Shown piece after piece: positions 36,001-48,600 of a stretch of 64,000 bases of DNA (position 1 is its first letter; the number at the start of each line of letters is the position of its first letter). A program made the translations under genes and the position numbers. The DNA lies in NCBI GenBank assembly GCA_964019415.1, contig OZ025884.1, positions 3,975,193 to 4,039,192 of the forward strand, in the 5' to 3' direction. This DNA comes from Ianthella basta (lineage: Eukaryota; Porifera; Demospongiae; Verongiida; Ianthellidae). Below the pieces are notes generated by a model. The model was not told where the DNA came from, did no database searches, and was given only the letters and a program-made list of their open reading frames with translations.

Positions 36001-36499
36001 CCTTATATGGTGTAGCTGCTCTAAGTGTTGCCTGATTGTATGACTGTACTAGGTGTACTGTTGTCATGTCTTACATATTCTACTATTGTATCCTCAGTCT
36101 ATAGCCTTCTTCAGCGCAGTTGATATTGATCGAGTTCTGCGAAAGGAGGTGGACATGGACTCTAAAACACCATCGAATCCCCTTGGACTGGAGAAAGGGC
36201 ACAAAATACCTCATGGTGAGCACACACTTCTTCTTTGTGTACCTGGGGCACTACAGTTGTGTTGTATTGGACCAACCCTCCTGCATGAGCTAGCTGCAGT
36301 TATGGGACCAATAAGAGAAGTGCCATGTAGTACTTATGTTTGGTGTGTAGCGTGTGGTATTGTGAAGTGTATCCTCAGGGAATGTTACGTGCCTGTCCAA
36401 CGTGTATGTGCAGGTGAGGCACTGAACATCTATGACATTCTGAAACGGACAAACAATGGATGTTTACACAGATTGGTTAGCCAACAGAGCGATAACTAA
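29130..36499 (+). CDS. POLG: Mitochondrial DNA polymerase gamma, catalytic subunit
   Basis: Sixteen exons give 1,144 residues: 29130-29933, 30328-30579, 30858-31120, 31432-31719, 31950-32165, 32245-32425, 32495-32652, 33049-33175, 33421-33663, 34011-34150, 34616-34807, 34890-35004, 35111-35245, 35554-35670, 36098-36215, 36414-36499. All phases close. This family A polymerase replicates mitochondrial DNA. The N-terminus is Arg/Ala/Ser-rich and suits a mitochondrial presequence. Exonuclease motifs: Exo I VLDVEVC (Asp174, Glu176), Exo [14 protein letters not shown] (Asp257), Exo III YCAEDS (Asp361). Polymerase motifs: [10 protein letters not shown] (Asp787), [22 protein letters not shown] (Asp1037). 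All catalytic acids are present, so it should be active and proofreading. Length is near the human 1,239, without a polyglutamine tract. Intron 14 (35671-36097) is GC-AG. Intron 1 starts inside a GT repeat. The exon 3 acceptor at 30857 was chosen because it restores LMQYCAED. Confidence 0.96.
29934..30049. repeat. (GT)n microsatellite at the POLG intron 1 donor
   Basis: About 50 GT units, starting directly at the 5' splice site of intron 1 (AAG|GTGTGTGTG) and ending with imperfect GCGCATGCGT units. Confidence 0.95.
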
Positions 36500-36875
36500 A
36501 ATTGTGTCTGCAAGTTAACATTTTGCATTTTTATGTAAGTTTGCTTTTTTGAATAGCAAGTGTATTTGTGCATATTTATACAAAATGGACTTTCAGCTAA
36601 ATCTGCATTGCGTACTACCGTAGTAGTGAACACATTGAGGTGCAAAGATTGCATTATTTGTGTAGTATACATACTGTTTATCTATTAGCATGTACATGTG
36701 TCTTGTCCATGGCATCTGTGCAATGTCAATACATGTACTCCTAATCTGGGGCAGGCTGCGACACTGGACCTAAGGTACTGTGCATGCAGAGAATATGTAA
36801 GAAGCTGTGGGACATCAGTACATGTGTACACTATACCTACTGTGTAGTGCTGTATGTACTGAGTAGTGTGTGGTG

Positions 36876-36948
36876 TAGCCTCGTCCCCAGGCCGTCCGCG
36901 ATAATTAGTGTGGGCGGGAAGGACGCAAAGGGCCTGGGGACGAGGCTA
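36876..36948. mobile_element. 73-bp MITE with perfect 18-bp TIRs
   Basis: TAGCCTCGTCCCCAGGCC at 36876-36893 is perfectly inverted at 36931-36948. The 37-bp interior matches the sequence following the same terminus at 2227 in the DMXL intron. Confidence 0.85.
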
Positions 36949-36985
36949 TGTGTGGTGGTGCATGCTTGTGTAGTGTGTACAGACT

Positions 36986-37005
36986 GGGGGGGGGGGGGGG
37001 GGGGG
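36986..37005. repeat. G20 homopolymer
   Basis: Twenty consecutive G. Likely polymorphic, able to form quadruplex structures, and a common site of sequencing error. Confidence 0.9.
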
Positions 37006-37393
37006 TGACGTCAGATGGCAGGGGAGGTGCCATGAGAGTCAGACTGGGGCAGTCACTCTGAGATGACACAGTTTCTGCTGACAGGAAGAATTATTGTCCA
37101 CAAGTGTCCAGTATATGGCACCAGTACGTGCTAGCAAAGGGCTGTTTCCTAGTGACAGCGCTAGTTGCATGTTATATGTCAATCCCAGAGTACATTTCAA
37201 TGTCAAGAAGCCTAGTCAGTTGCACAACATGACATTATATTTCCACCACCATGCAATACCCCTGTCTACCGTGACACCCTCAGCCTGGGTCCCTATTTCA
37301 GCCAACTGTCACAGAAGGGCAGACATCAGCAATAGCCATGAATGGCCACAATGTCCAGGAGCTGACATGCCTAGAGACACCTAGTGTAGGCAA

Positions 37394-37441
37394 CCACCAC
37401 CAAATAGACCACCACCAAATGGACCACCACCAAATGGACTG
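37394..37441. repeat. Short tandem repeat, 15-bp unit
   Basis: Three consecutive near-identical units of ACCACCACCAAATGG. Confidence 0.8.
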
Positions 37442-37917
37442 GCATACAAAAGCCACACTCACGACACTGGGACTAGTAGCTCATTTACACTATTGACACT
37501 TGAGCTCATGCTTTCTACTGAAAACTCAAAGGCTTTGTGCTAAGACTTTATTGATGATATCTGTGTATCAGCAGTTATTGTTAAAGTTTCAGTTGCAATA
37601 TTAAAATCCTATAGGGCTGATCTCAGGGTATCAACAAGGAATTCAAAGGCTTTGTATCAGTGAGATTACATGATATCATTGATGGCATGCAGGATAATCG
37701 CTTAGTATAGTTAGGTAGCTTGAATTCAAGGGGATGCCCTCTGGTATACCATGTGTGACAAAGAATAGTCCCATTTCTCAGTACATAGCATACCCCTGAA
37801 ATATCAGAGAACTTAAAGTGATTAGTAGTAATGTTATGAGACCTCTGAATGCCAGACAAATGAGGTTAGTGTCTGTGGTATGTGGCTTCAGTTCAAGGAT
37901 TCAATGCAGAAAAGAAT

Positions 37918-37938
37918 CCCCCCCCCCCCCCCCCCCCC
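37918..37938. repeat. C21 homopolymer
   Basis: Twenty-one consecutive C in intergenic DNA. Confidence 0.9.
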
Positions 37939-39734
37939 TAGGCTGCCTCTGTGGTTGCACTCATCAGGTGCACATTCTATTAGCACTGGAAGGAAACTCC
38001 CCTGCCCACTGACCAATGTAAAACTCCAAAGGCTTATAGTAAGAACTCACAACGTCTAAAACAATATGTTGACATTATCACAAATGAGAATGGAGGGATG
38101 GGTACTGAAACCGCTATATCAACCAGCCTACAACTCCCACCTATAGCTGTATATAGCCTTGCTCTCTCTAATTCTGTTTGGAGCTGGAGAGGACAGACAG
38201 ATGAGAGGTTGCAATTGCTATGTATGGTGGACACCTGCAAGCCTATCTGACAGTCCTACCCTGTCCCTAAACCTAGATTTTCATGTCAAGGTCCTGTACA
38301 TTTGCAACAGTTGCAAATGCTTTCGTGTATACTGTGCGTGTGTATGTAAAGAATTCGTTTTGCAATTGTGTATAGTTATATGAAGTGAAAATGCTGTGAT
38401 TTCATGAATTCAGTATATACACTTGACATATAATTATGCACAGCCCCAAAGGTGTGCTGCTTTACTATTAGCAGTACAGAGCACAGTGCACAATTTTGTC
38501 CATTCGAATGTACGATTCTCATTAAGAAAGCAAGGCACATGCATATCAAGGGTTCTAAAATCAGACAGTACGTATCCAGACAGCTTATGTAGTGCACAAT
38601 ACATATGTGGACCTTGCATGATGATGGAAGTGTAGCACCCAGTGCAGCCAGAACAGTGCATGAGATGTATTACCACTGAATGTAAGGAATGCAATTATGA
38701 CCTCAGTGATACCATGACACATGCCAAGGCTCTCCATAAATCCTTTCCCCACATATATACATATCAGTGAGCAATCATAGACACTATGGAAGTCTACACT
38801 TATCACTTGTTGACTGAATAGCTGTGGCTCACCTTTAATCCTTATCAATGGCTGTGTGCTTCAGATCACTGATCATGATGGGGTTTGTTAGATTGGGTTT
38901 CTGTTGTGCTTGTGGGTTTACCCTAACATCATGCATAGGCACCTCTCAGCCAACCGCCTCCATTCCTGAGGATGATGTCACAAATACAAGGTTGCTTAGC
39001 TACATCTATTTTACCACTATCCCCTACTTCTTACTAGCATGCATGCAAATGAGGCGTACTTGGGGCCAGCAGCTAGACTAGGTCAAAGCTCACTACCCCT
39101 GTGTGGATGCAGTACTGTGCAACAAGTTCTCTATGTTTCCCAGCTACTAACTATGACATGTATAGTTCACTCTGCAGCACCAGCCAGACTCAAGCAATGA
39201 CCACTCATGCAATGGAGAAGTTTATAATAACTATATTTAGTACTTCTTCATTTATTCATTCAAGCAAGAAAGGATTGTGCGCTTTGAGACTAAAGCTTGC
39301 TCAGATCAGTTTATGAAACTGTTGACTCACCTCCCCCCCCACCAGCCTTCCTCATCTCCTTGTTTCACTCAGTACCCCTACCCACCATTAATCCCCCCCC
39401 CTCCCAGCCATCCTAGCCTCCTTGCCTCCTTCACCCTTTTCATCCTCCACTAACATCTAGCCCCCCCCCCCCCCCCCTCTCCTCCTTTGGCCTCATTTAA
39501 GGACCTAGCTTCATTCACCCCTGCTCTTCTACTTGCCAACTTAATCTGTCTTCTTCCAGAACTTGCTATGGGCAAACGCCTTCCAGTTTTGCTGGTGCTC
39601 CTTGTGACCGTCTCTTCAAATGTATGCAGATTGGAGCTTTTTCAAGACTTTCTGAGGCTGACTGATCTGCTAAATCATCTAAAGATCTGGTGCTGGTCCA
39701 GTTCACTGCCATTTTACCCTTCCCCCCCCTCTTT

Positions 39735-41470
39735 CCTTACCATGTGTACTTCCGAACATTGCCTTTCAGTTGTAACTATACTTTCCTCAGCTCACACATT
39801 CTTTCTTTTGAGCTATGAAGCTGGATATGTACCTTTGACACCCACGCAGCCAGCCAATAAACACTACTACCATGCATGCGCAATCATGTAGTGCGATTAC
39901 TCTGTACAGAGGAAAGATGGAAATTGCCATTCTGTTGTGGCTGCATGTGAGAAGAGCTGGAGTTTCAGGTTTCCTATGATATCGATACTGCTATCATGTC
40001 CATTACTGCATCCCAAGGCATCTACATACATACCTGTCAGTGTGCTGTCATTTCAAACACACACTGCACAGAGGTTGCTACCGCAAATCCTGATCATGAC
40101 AATTATAAACATCTAAGGCAGCTATAATAACATTATTTAACTGTACTTGTTTCAAGCCTGCACATAAACATAAATGTACTATAAAATTATGAAGGGTTAA
40201 AAATTATGGTAGAAAAGGCTGTCTATAATTATACAGATTGCTCATATATGAGTTGTTTGAAGTGTAGTAATGAGCTGATTGGACTAGTTATATAGCCACA
40301 AAGCACTTACATGCATACACAGCTAACCTGACCCATACAGNNNNNNNNNNNNNNNNNNNNNNNNNNNNNNNNNNNNNNNNNNNNNNNNNNNNNNNNNNNN
40401 NNNNNNNNNNNNNNNNNNNNNNNNNNNNNNNNNNNNNNNNNNNNNNNNNNNNNNNNNNNNNNNNNNNNNNNNNNNNNNNNNNNNNNNNNNNNNNNNNNNN
40501 NNNNNNNNNNNNNNNNNNNNNNNNNNNNNNNNNNNNNNNNGATAATTAGTCTACACCAGTCACATACAGTACCTGACTCTTGTCATGTAGTATACAGTGT
40601 GCCATAAACGTCATGGTTTGCATGCATAAGCTGTTCTGGCTGAAACTTTAATTACAATGGAGTTCCATGGACCATGTGTGTAGTATACACAAGTGTATGT
40701 ATATACCTATTATAGCATCGCATTCAAGTTGCACAACGTACATAGTTTCAATGTAACTAATTGTGAATGTGACTAGCATGGACCAATTGCACAATGTCAT
40801 TCTACATTCGATAAATCATGCACAAGGAATGAAGTAAGTTAGCGCTACCATAGACATGCCGCGCTTTCCTGTAAGTCCTCAGATGTCATCTATTGAGTGT
40901 TGACCCCTTTTCACAGCCAAAGCAATAGTGTGGCTGGCAGGTTTATGTCATCACTGCCAGACTAATATAGCTGTACAATAGATCACATACAGCATGCCTA
41001 GGGTTTCCTGTAAGTCCTCAGAGTCATTCAAGCACTGTGAATTCTATAAAATGGAATGTGGTGGGTTTGATGTGATGCTAATGAAAAGCTGAGTACAACC
41101 ACAACCACCCTAGGATTTCCCTGTATACATTAAATTTTGCATTCTTGATTACTAAGCATTTAGCTGTATATTATGTGTTATTCCCCAGATCAAATATCAA
41201 TGTTGAACAATTTGAGTTCTATCCTAAAAATACTTGCACTGGAACTATGCAGAGGAAAGTTAGAAGGCATCATTAGGTAGTACTTGTAGGAGATTTGGAT
41301 GATCAGGTTTCTTGTGCTGCTATCATGTCCATTATGTACTGCATCCCAAGTCGTCCACCTAGTGAGTTTGCACTTATTCCTATGGATACATTCTGCACAT
41401 GACCTTTACTGCCACGCGCTAATGCATAATAATATTTGTGGCAGCAATTCATTGCACTTCGGCAACTACA
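39735..41470. repeat. Segmental duplication, copy B (contains the assembly gap)
   Basis: Matches 22860-24410 in the same orientation from 'accatgtgtacttccgaacattgcctttcag' to about the GGCAGCAATTCATTGCA region. After that, copy A leads to actin 3 while copy B does not. Excluding Ns its length is about 1.53 kb, the same as copy A. Confidence 0.85.
40341..40540. other. Assembly gap (200 N)
   Basis: A run of exactly 200 N. The flanks 'cccatacag' and 'gataattag' are directly adjacent in copy A of the duplication at about 23469, so relative to copy A no sequence is missing. Confidence 0.99.
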
Positions 41471-41482
41471 ATTACAACTAGG

Positions 41483-42245
41483 CGAACGGCACCCCTCTAA
41501 GAACCTGGCCCCCGAGTCCCTCAACTGACACGGAGCGTCTCGAGCCGATTCCTTGTAAGGTACAGATTTTATGAGGTAACAAACAAACATAAAAATCCGA
41601 GATTCGGTGAATTATAGTAAGACAAGCATGAAAAGCCCGCCTTCGGCGCGCTTCCCTGCTCCGGTGCAACGATGACGGCACGCCGGCGCCTGTCTGCTGA
41701 CGCCAGCATGTTGTGTGACGGTACGTTGATGCCAGCTAAGCAGTAAGCTGGTATCTGCGGCGTCATGTGTGCATGGCATGTGAGTATGTAGGGGGAGCAT
41801 TAAGCAGATTGTACCATTATATAGCATGCAGTGCCAGCAAGTGGAGCACATACCAGTGCACATAGTAAGGGACAATGTTATGCCTGCAATATAGTGTATG
41901 TAATATCATGTTAAACATACTGGCTAAAGGCAGCATGTGCAAGGTGATGATTCATGTATGTGCTGAGGATGAGGCTGTGCAATGATATGGTGTATAGCTA
42001 TGTAGATAGTCTGTCTAAAAGTCACATTAGCATGCACCGACACCAACAGGAAGTGACGTCACATTCTTGTGCCGAAATAAAATACCGTACGTCAAAAATG
42101 GCGTCTGGGCCCGCCGAAAGAAGGGAAGCGCGCTCTTCGGCTGCAGGGCAGCTAGATGAACGGCACCCCTCTAAGCTCGCGTACCCCCACTCCCTTAACT
42201 GGCATGGCGCGTATCAAGTACGCCAATGACCGGTAGTGGAAGGGC
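41483..42245. repeat. Paired dispersed repeats with 'GAACGGCACCCCTCTAAG' motif
   Basis: The motif occurs at 41483 and 42158. In both cases it is followed by a C-rich stretch, then CCCTNAACTGNCANGGNGCGT. CG-rich 'cccgcc..gaag..gcgcgct' segments lie between them in opposite orientation. This is probably the remains of one or two non-autonomous elements. Confidence 0.4.
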
Positions 42246-42585
42246 CGGTCGATAATGTTAAAAATGACGAATCGGCCCGCGGAGAATTGCCTGTTTGCTA
42301 ACGGGTCATTTATCACTTCAGTCACGGGGAATACGAAGAAATCCAGTGATAGTAGCATCAGCAATACCCAGTGATTTTTTGCGAAGTCATATCCAATGAT
42401 TTTCATTCAATCACTTCAATGCAAAGAAAACTGACCACAGAAAGCGGGACCTACAGGCTATTTAGAAGAGTTGCTGTTGTTGTTTTCCATGTAATGAAGG
42501 CACACGTGGGGCAATGGACTATCCATGCAGAATCCGTTAATTAATTAATCGCAATGCGCACCATCCCATAAAACTAAGCGTTCCC

Positions 42586-42592
42586 TATATAA
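42586..42592 (+). promoter_or_regulatory. TATA box of the TRP channel gene
   Basis: TATATAA within CCCTATATAAGCG, 102-108 bases before the ATG at 42694. This is a strong TATA consensus in a GC-balanced context. Confidence 0.6.
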
Positions 42593-42693
42593 GCGTGAGT
42601 AGCGGCGCTGCGAGCTGTCGATCGCATCGCTGTTTTAAGGAACAAAGCAGCTCGGACTGGGACACTGGTTTGGTACACACGTACGGTGACACA

Positions 42694-45600
42694 ATGTCCC
42701 GAGTGATTGCTTCGGAAGACTCGGCCACTATTGAAGTGCTTGAGGAGTTGATAGAGATGGGTGAAGTAGCAGCTGAAGAAGAAGTTCAAGACGTGAGTTA
42801 TAGGCAGGGACCTTCTTCATGTATGTTATGTATATACAGCATGTAATCTAAGGCTGTAGCTGGGTAGCATTACGGCGAAAGTGCGGCAAAGTAGTGCTGA
42901 TGAACGACACGGTTTACGCATTATCTTGATTAGTCACAATAGCACTGCACACCCCATCACTGTTATAGCTACCTATTTTGTTTCTATAGGGTTCAGGGAA
43001 GGGAGAACAAGACGGCAGCACTCGACTGCACACTGCTGTCCGCAAAGGTAACATAGAAAGAGCGTTGCAGCTTCTCGATGAAGGGGTATCTGCTACTGAA
43101 GAGAATAGTCAGGGGCTTACACCTCTGGACACTGCGGCTGTGTCTGCTGCTGCCACCGGCCAGATAGGATGCTTCAAAAAGGTGTTTACTCGGGCCACTG
43201 AGATTGAGAAGACGACGCATGGCTCAGATGTAGCAAACAAATGGAATGAAGCAGTTCGTGGAATCTTGGAAACTGATGATTGCGAAGTGCAGCTTGAACA
43301 GATACAAGAAATGTCCTCTGTGCAGTAAGTATAGTTGTATGTAATGTCCATTCTACTCATCATGATGCACTGTACAGTCAGTGCAAGCAAATGAATAGCA
43401 GAAATGCTGTGAACAACATGTGAATAGTGGGTCAGTGTGAAGTCACACTATGGTAATGGTGCAACTGATCACACCCTGGTGTGAGCACTGATTGGTGTGA
43501 CAGTGACACCAAATGTTAACAGAGTGATCATCATTCACAACAGGTTGTACTGTGCAACCGTTACTGATCCTGACTGTCCACAAAAGCCAAAGGTGTCACT
43601 ACGAAAATTGCTTTCCAGTGCATACAACAAGGGACAGACCATAGAAGTAAGTTCCAATGCATGTACCTTAAAGAGCACATCAATATGCATTGCATAGTGT
43701 GTGTGGAATGCAGGCATCAAAATGCACCACATGCCATAATACTTAGCACAACCCCTGCCAGCCCATCATAAGGCTAAGTACAATTTGCACCTGTGAATCT
43801 CTCCTCATAGCCAGCATTTCTGGAAGCCTTCTTTGATCGGTGCCTATTTGGAGGCAAGCTGATTGTCACCGACATGCTTGAGGCTGATGCGGATGGCCAC
43901 TTGCCTAAGGACTATTCAAGGGGTAAAGGCATTTCTTTACTTCACTACCTCACCAGTAAACCTGCCTTGGTAAGTGTCTTGTATAAGTCATTTCATTAAC
44001 AGTTGACATGTGTAAGGATTGTGCATCTTTCTGTGGTAGTTCTTCAAGCTGGCAAAACATCCAACTCTTCGATCTTTTGTGGAGTTTCAATGGAAGAAGA
44101 ATGGAGGTCGAAAGTTTTGGTAAGATCAAGTACAAATGAATGACTCAAGTGCATGACATATGACAGCAGCAATTCTTATCATAAGATTTCTCATCTGTTG
44201 TACAGCAGCTAGGATGATACTTTGTCTTATGTCTATGTGTACGTACTGTCTCATGTTCTCCCTATAGGCTTCGGCTGCTGTACTACCTGTTCCAAATGGT
44301 AGTTCTCACCTTTGCACTTGCAATCGCAGCACGCCCTGACCTGAGTGATGACCAGATCAATCTCTATCCTGAGCCAATTGACTACTTTAGAGGAATCTGT
44401 GAAGGCCTCCTGATCATCATGATGGTGGCAAAGGTGTTTGATGAGATTGTAGAGTTTGCATTGTAAGTATCACATAGTGGGCTCTGACTTCCAATGCAGA
44501 TGCATGCACAAAGACAGAGACAGAAGAGGTCATGGACAAATCATAATTTGGATCATCAGATAGTTAAACCCATTCAAAAACTGTACTCCTAAATAGAAAT
44601 GCATGTACTCCCTAAATACCAATCTCCTAAGTATTGACCCAAACAATGCTAGATAGGTGCATGAAATGTTCCTGTGTCATCCAACTATTCATCACTGTGT
44701 ACCTATTGCCCTTGTATCTTCAGCACACCATTTCGCACATACTACAAAGACTGGATGAACTATTTGCAGTGGTGCAGTGCTATTCTGACACTGATGATCA
44801 TTCCCTTTCGAGCTGTGAATCACCCAGGACAGTGGATTGTTGCTGCATTGGCTTATGTCTTCCACGGACTGAAGGCAACCGAGTATACGTCACTCTTCAG
44901 GTGAGTGCATGTGGTTACTGATTAGATGATAGTAGCAATGGACAGTAGATAGGGCTTGCTGTTCAGTGTAATTAACATGCTGTGATTATTAATTTACACA
45001 GAAATTTAATTGTAAACACCTACTTTTCATCACTGCACACAGTGTTTATCCTTTGTTGTCATCAATCCTTTGTAATTCAGCGCAACACACGTTTTGACTT
45101 ATAGCCCTTTTGCCGTCAATCCCTTTGACTGTGTTTGAATCCTTTGCTACCTTTGTGACTAGTGCCAAAGGAAACTTTCAAGCCTTTCACCCAGTGTTAT
45201 TCAATGAAGCAAAATGCAGCCCCCCCCATGCAAATTTTCTGCCAAGGCAGTGAATCTGTATAGCTATGTTGTGGCATTTGCCAAGGTACATTTTTGGGTC
45301 TTAATTGTTCAGAAGATGCTTTAACTACTCCTGGAAGTAGTTACCATACAGTGAATAGTGTTGTGGGTTGTACATGGATAGCCCCTTCATTAAGGCCCCG
45401 TTTACATTAAAACGTTTTCGCCCGTATCCGTAGCAATTCCGCTGCGTTTGCACTCTCCGTTTACATGCAAACGACGAAAACGATTTGGTAAACGGAGGTT
45501 TTCAAAAATGGAGACCTAAGTGGAGCTGTTCGAAAACGGTATCGTATCGTACGTGTGTAAACGGGTGAAAACGGTTCTTTTCGGCTTCGGTTGTCTTCGA

Positions 45601-48600
45601 GGCGTATCAGAATGTCAGTAACCGAAAGGAGAAAGACATTTTCAGTGGTCTTAGGCCTTACTTCCAATGTATTAGTGTTTTTCGCCCCTTTCGCCTCCTC
45701 GTATTCCTGCGAATTCGTATCAATATAAACGGTACGACTACGGAACGCTATCCGCAGCAATTGCTCCGTATGCGAATGAAAACGTTTTAATGTAAATGGG
45801 GCCTAAGTGTCACAAAACCTGCCAGCTCAGCACTCCACATACGTATACAGTACAGCATTAGAGCCCAGCATTAGCATCAGCTTAGAGCTAATGCTGGGCT
45901 TTGGTTGTACATTGACCCTGCAGACCCTGTGCTGGCCTATCTCCTGATCTTACATGAAGATCTAGATGTCCTCAGTTTATATGCATTGGTTGCTGTATGC
46001 TATTATGCAGGCTCACTGGAACTTATGTTCACACTCTGGGAGTCATCATTTCTAGAGACATTTCGAAGTTCACAGCAATTTTTCTGGCTTTTCTGATTGT
46101 CTTCTCGGGGTCGTTCTATCTCTCCCTGAGATATGATGATTCTGTCATCTCGTTTGATGTCAATGGCACTTTGGTCAGTGGTCGTGGAATTAACTCTGAC
46201 CTGAGGAGTCTTGATGGAGAAGGAAGACTTCTGCACGAAGTGTACTTCACTGGGTTGAGGTCTCTTGTCGAGTCAGGCAGTGTTCTCTCATATTATGGGA
46301 GTGATGGAGGTTTCAGGTAAGTACAGTATGATTGACTGCATGCACTTATTGCACCACACATGGAAGGGCATAGTGTATGTGTGCCTAAGGTACTAGAGCT
46401 AACGCTGACAATCAATATTTCCACTTAACAATTGCCTCACTTCAGAGCGCTGAGTGTCATCCTGTACCTGGCCTTCCTCTTCATGGTGGTGATTGTCCTC
46501 TTGAATGTGCTGATTGCCCAAGTGTCAGACACATACACTAAAGTTCTTGCAACAGCTCCAGAAGTGTTCCTGAGCCATCAAGCCTGGTACATGGTGAGGA
46601 TGGAGGAGCAGAAATATGCTGCCTGCCTGCCCTACTCCTTCATTCAAGCACTGTACCACAAGTGCTGTTTATACCTTCCAGTCATTCGCTGTGTGAGTCA
46701 TATGCACTACAGCATTACATGCATGCCCTGTCTCAAATAGAGTGTTTGTTGACAATCACTTTATGCTGCCACTTCAAAGCTACATAGCTCTGTAAGCTGC
46801 ACTATATATATGCATGAATTGGTGGAACCTGACAGTAGGTACAATGTCATCATGCTAAGTCCACAATGTTTTTGTATGATTAGTAAATGAATAAATATAA
46901 TTGTCCTGCTTATTGACTTTCCCCATCTCTACTCATGTATACAGTGTTACATGAAATACCACAGGACGTTTCCCAGCATCATGTGGGTTGGTGATCATGC
47001 GGGTGCAAACAAATGGGAGAAAGTTGTACATGAAGTCTCGCGGAGCTTTTCTGTGTAAGACATAACATCTTCATGCAACTTTAGCCATGTTCATAAAGTG
47101 CTTGTACAAATACCAATCATTCTACCCACGTGTAGGCCATGGTGCTAGTCACACTATGGCAGAAATAATGGTGGTGTGAAGGTATGGTCACAGTTGTTAG
47201 TCACACCATCAGCACACGATCAACCATGCTCCCTATTAACTGTGGCTGGTTGTCCACGATGTGTGAAATCACCATTGCCATGAGACTACCATACTGTCAT
47301 TGTTGCCTTGACAATGGCAGTCATAGCTGTTAGTGAAAGTTGAAGCTAGAATTGAGGATTCATTGCAAACATGGCACCATGATGACAACCTAGCACTGAA
47401 TAAGGACATTATGTTGGTGTTAAGTGAAAGTATTTCAGCAGATTTTGGACCAGGTCCATAGTTACAGGCAATTACCTAGCTAACTGCATTCCTGGCCTCC
47501 TGTGCAGTTGTCCTTAGCAAGACACAACACACTGAAGGATGTAAAGGTGACTACTGAGCTTGACAAAAGTTACTATGAGGCTGAAAGTTTGAGACAGCTA
47601 AATTCACAAACTCCAAGATCAGTAGTTCTTGAAACTAAGTGTGACCACTTGTACACATTCCATGCTATATATCACTGTGACCATGGCCTCTCCAAGCCCT
47701 CAGTTGGTTCTCTCTATTGTGAATTGTGGCAATGGTGGATAGGGCCTGAGCTAAGTGAGACTTAATAGTTTACAATATGGTTTATCCAACTACAGTATAT
47801 GTCCGTATAGAGGCTGAGCTCAAATGGAGGTCGGGCTCGAATAGAGGCCGGGTTCAAATTGAAGCCAGGTCTGAATCCACACTCTGGCACTTTGCACTAT
47901 CTGAGGTGCATGCTTTAGGAACAAACAGAACACAGCATGACACGTGGTGATGTACTGGAGTTCTCGCTGCAGTAGCCATGTCCAAGTTGGAAGAGAAGCG
48001 CACCACATAGCTACTTCTTCCTGCAGTTAAAGGTATGGAGCGAACGTAGTGAACGTAGCTGCTGTGAGAAAAAGTGGGAGTCTCTGGATGAGACCAAATT
48101 GTAAGCTTGGCGACTTCTGAGAACTCGCGCCTTCTCAGTGCATGCAGATCTTGACGGCAGCCATGTGTTATCAAAGATTTTATATAGGAAACATGGCTAG
48201 GTATCAGATCATTTTGTATAGATTTTTAATAGAGACCAGCTCAAATAGAAGCCAGGCTCGAATAGAGGCCAGGTCAAAAACCTGTTGAAAGAAATAGAGG
48301 CCCGGGCCTCTATTCAGACATGTATGGTAGTCACTTACAACCCAATCTTCCCTTGGGACTCTGTCCAATTTCTACTGCTCTGCTTCCCCACTTGCATTCA
48401 AAATGCAGTTATGGTTTTGATGATGAAGAAGAAGAAGACAGCCAGTCCACTGTGCTAAAGAAGATTGAGGATGAAGGCCATAGACTGGAGTGAGTTGAAG
48501 CTTATTCATGCTCAATGGCAGGAAATAGGCAGCTATCCTTTTATTCAAATGGACATTTTCATAGTACTGTAAAACACCTTACATTCTCAACTATGGTAGA

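Larger units (their letters stand above)
36500..42693. other. Large gene-poor spacer between POLG and the TRP channel gene
   Basis: About 6.2 kb without a convincing gene. Contents: a perfect foldback MITE (36876-36948), a G20 run (36986-37005), a 15-bp ACCACCACCAAATGG triplet repeat (about 37394-37440), a C21 run (37918-37938), a pyrimidine-rich stretch with C17 (39320-39480), a segmental duplication with an assembly gap (39735-41470), and paired 'GAACGGCACCCCTCTAAG' repeats (41483 and 42158). Between 37950 and 39320 I see nothing identifiable. A short frame at 39568 begins with a hydrophobic signal-like stretch but has no supporting downstream gene. Confidence 0.6.

Noticed and set aside
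39568-39891. Signal-peptide-like start MGKRLPVLLVLLVTVSS in a spacer frame
   Set aside because: No recognisable mature protein follows; the frame runs into the duplicated spacer, whose other copy is not open.
47502-47765. Open frame with an acceptor-like CAG, considered as a TRP channel exon
   Set aside because: No donor in it restores the phase needed for the exon at 48409, whereas the strong GTAAGA donor at 47055 joins directly to 48409 in frame.
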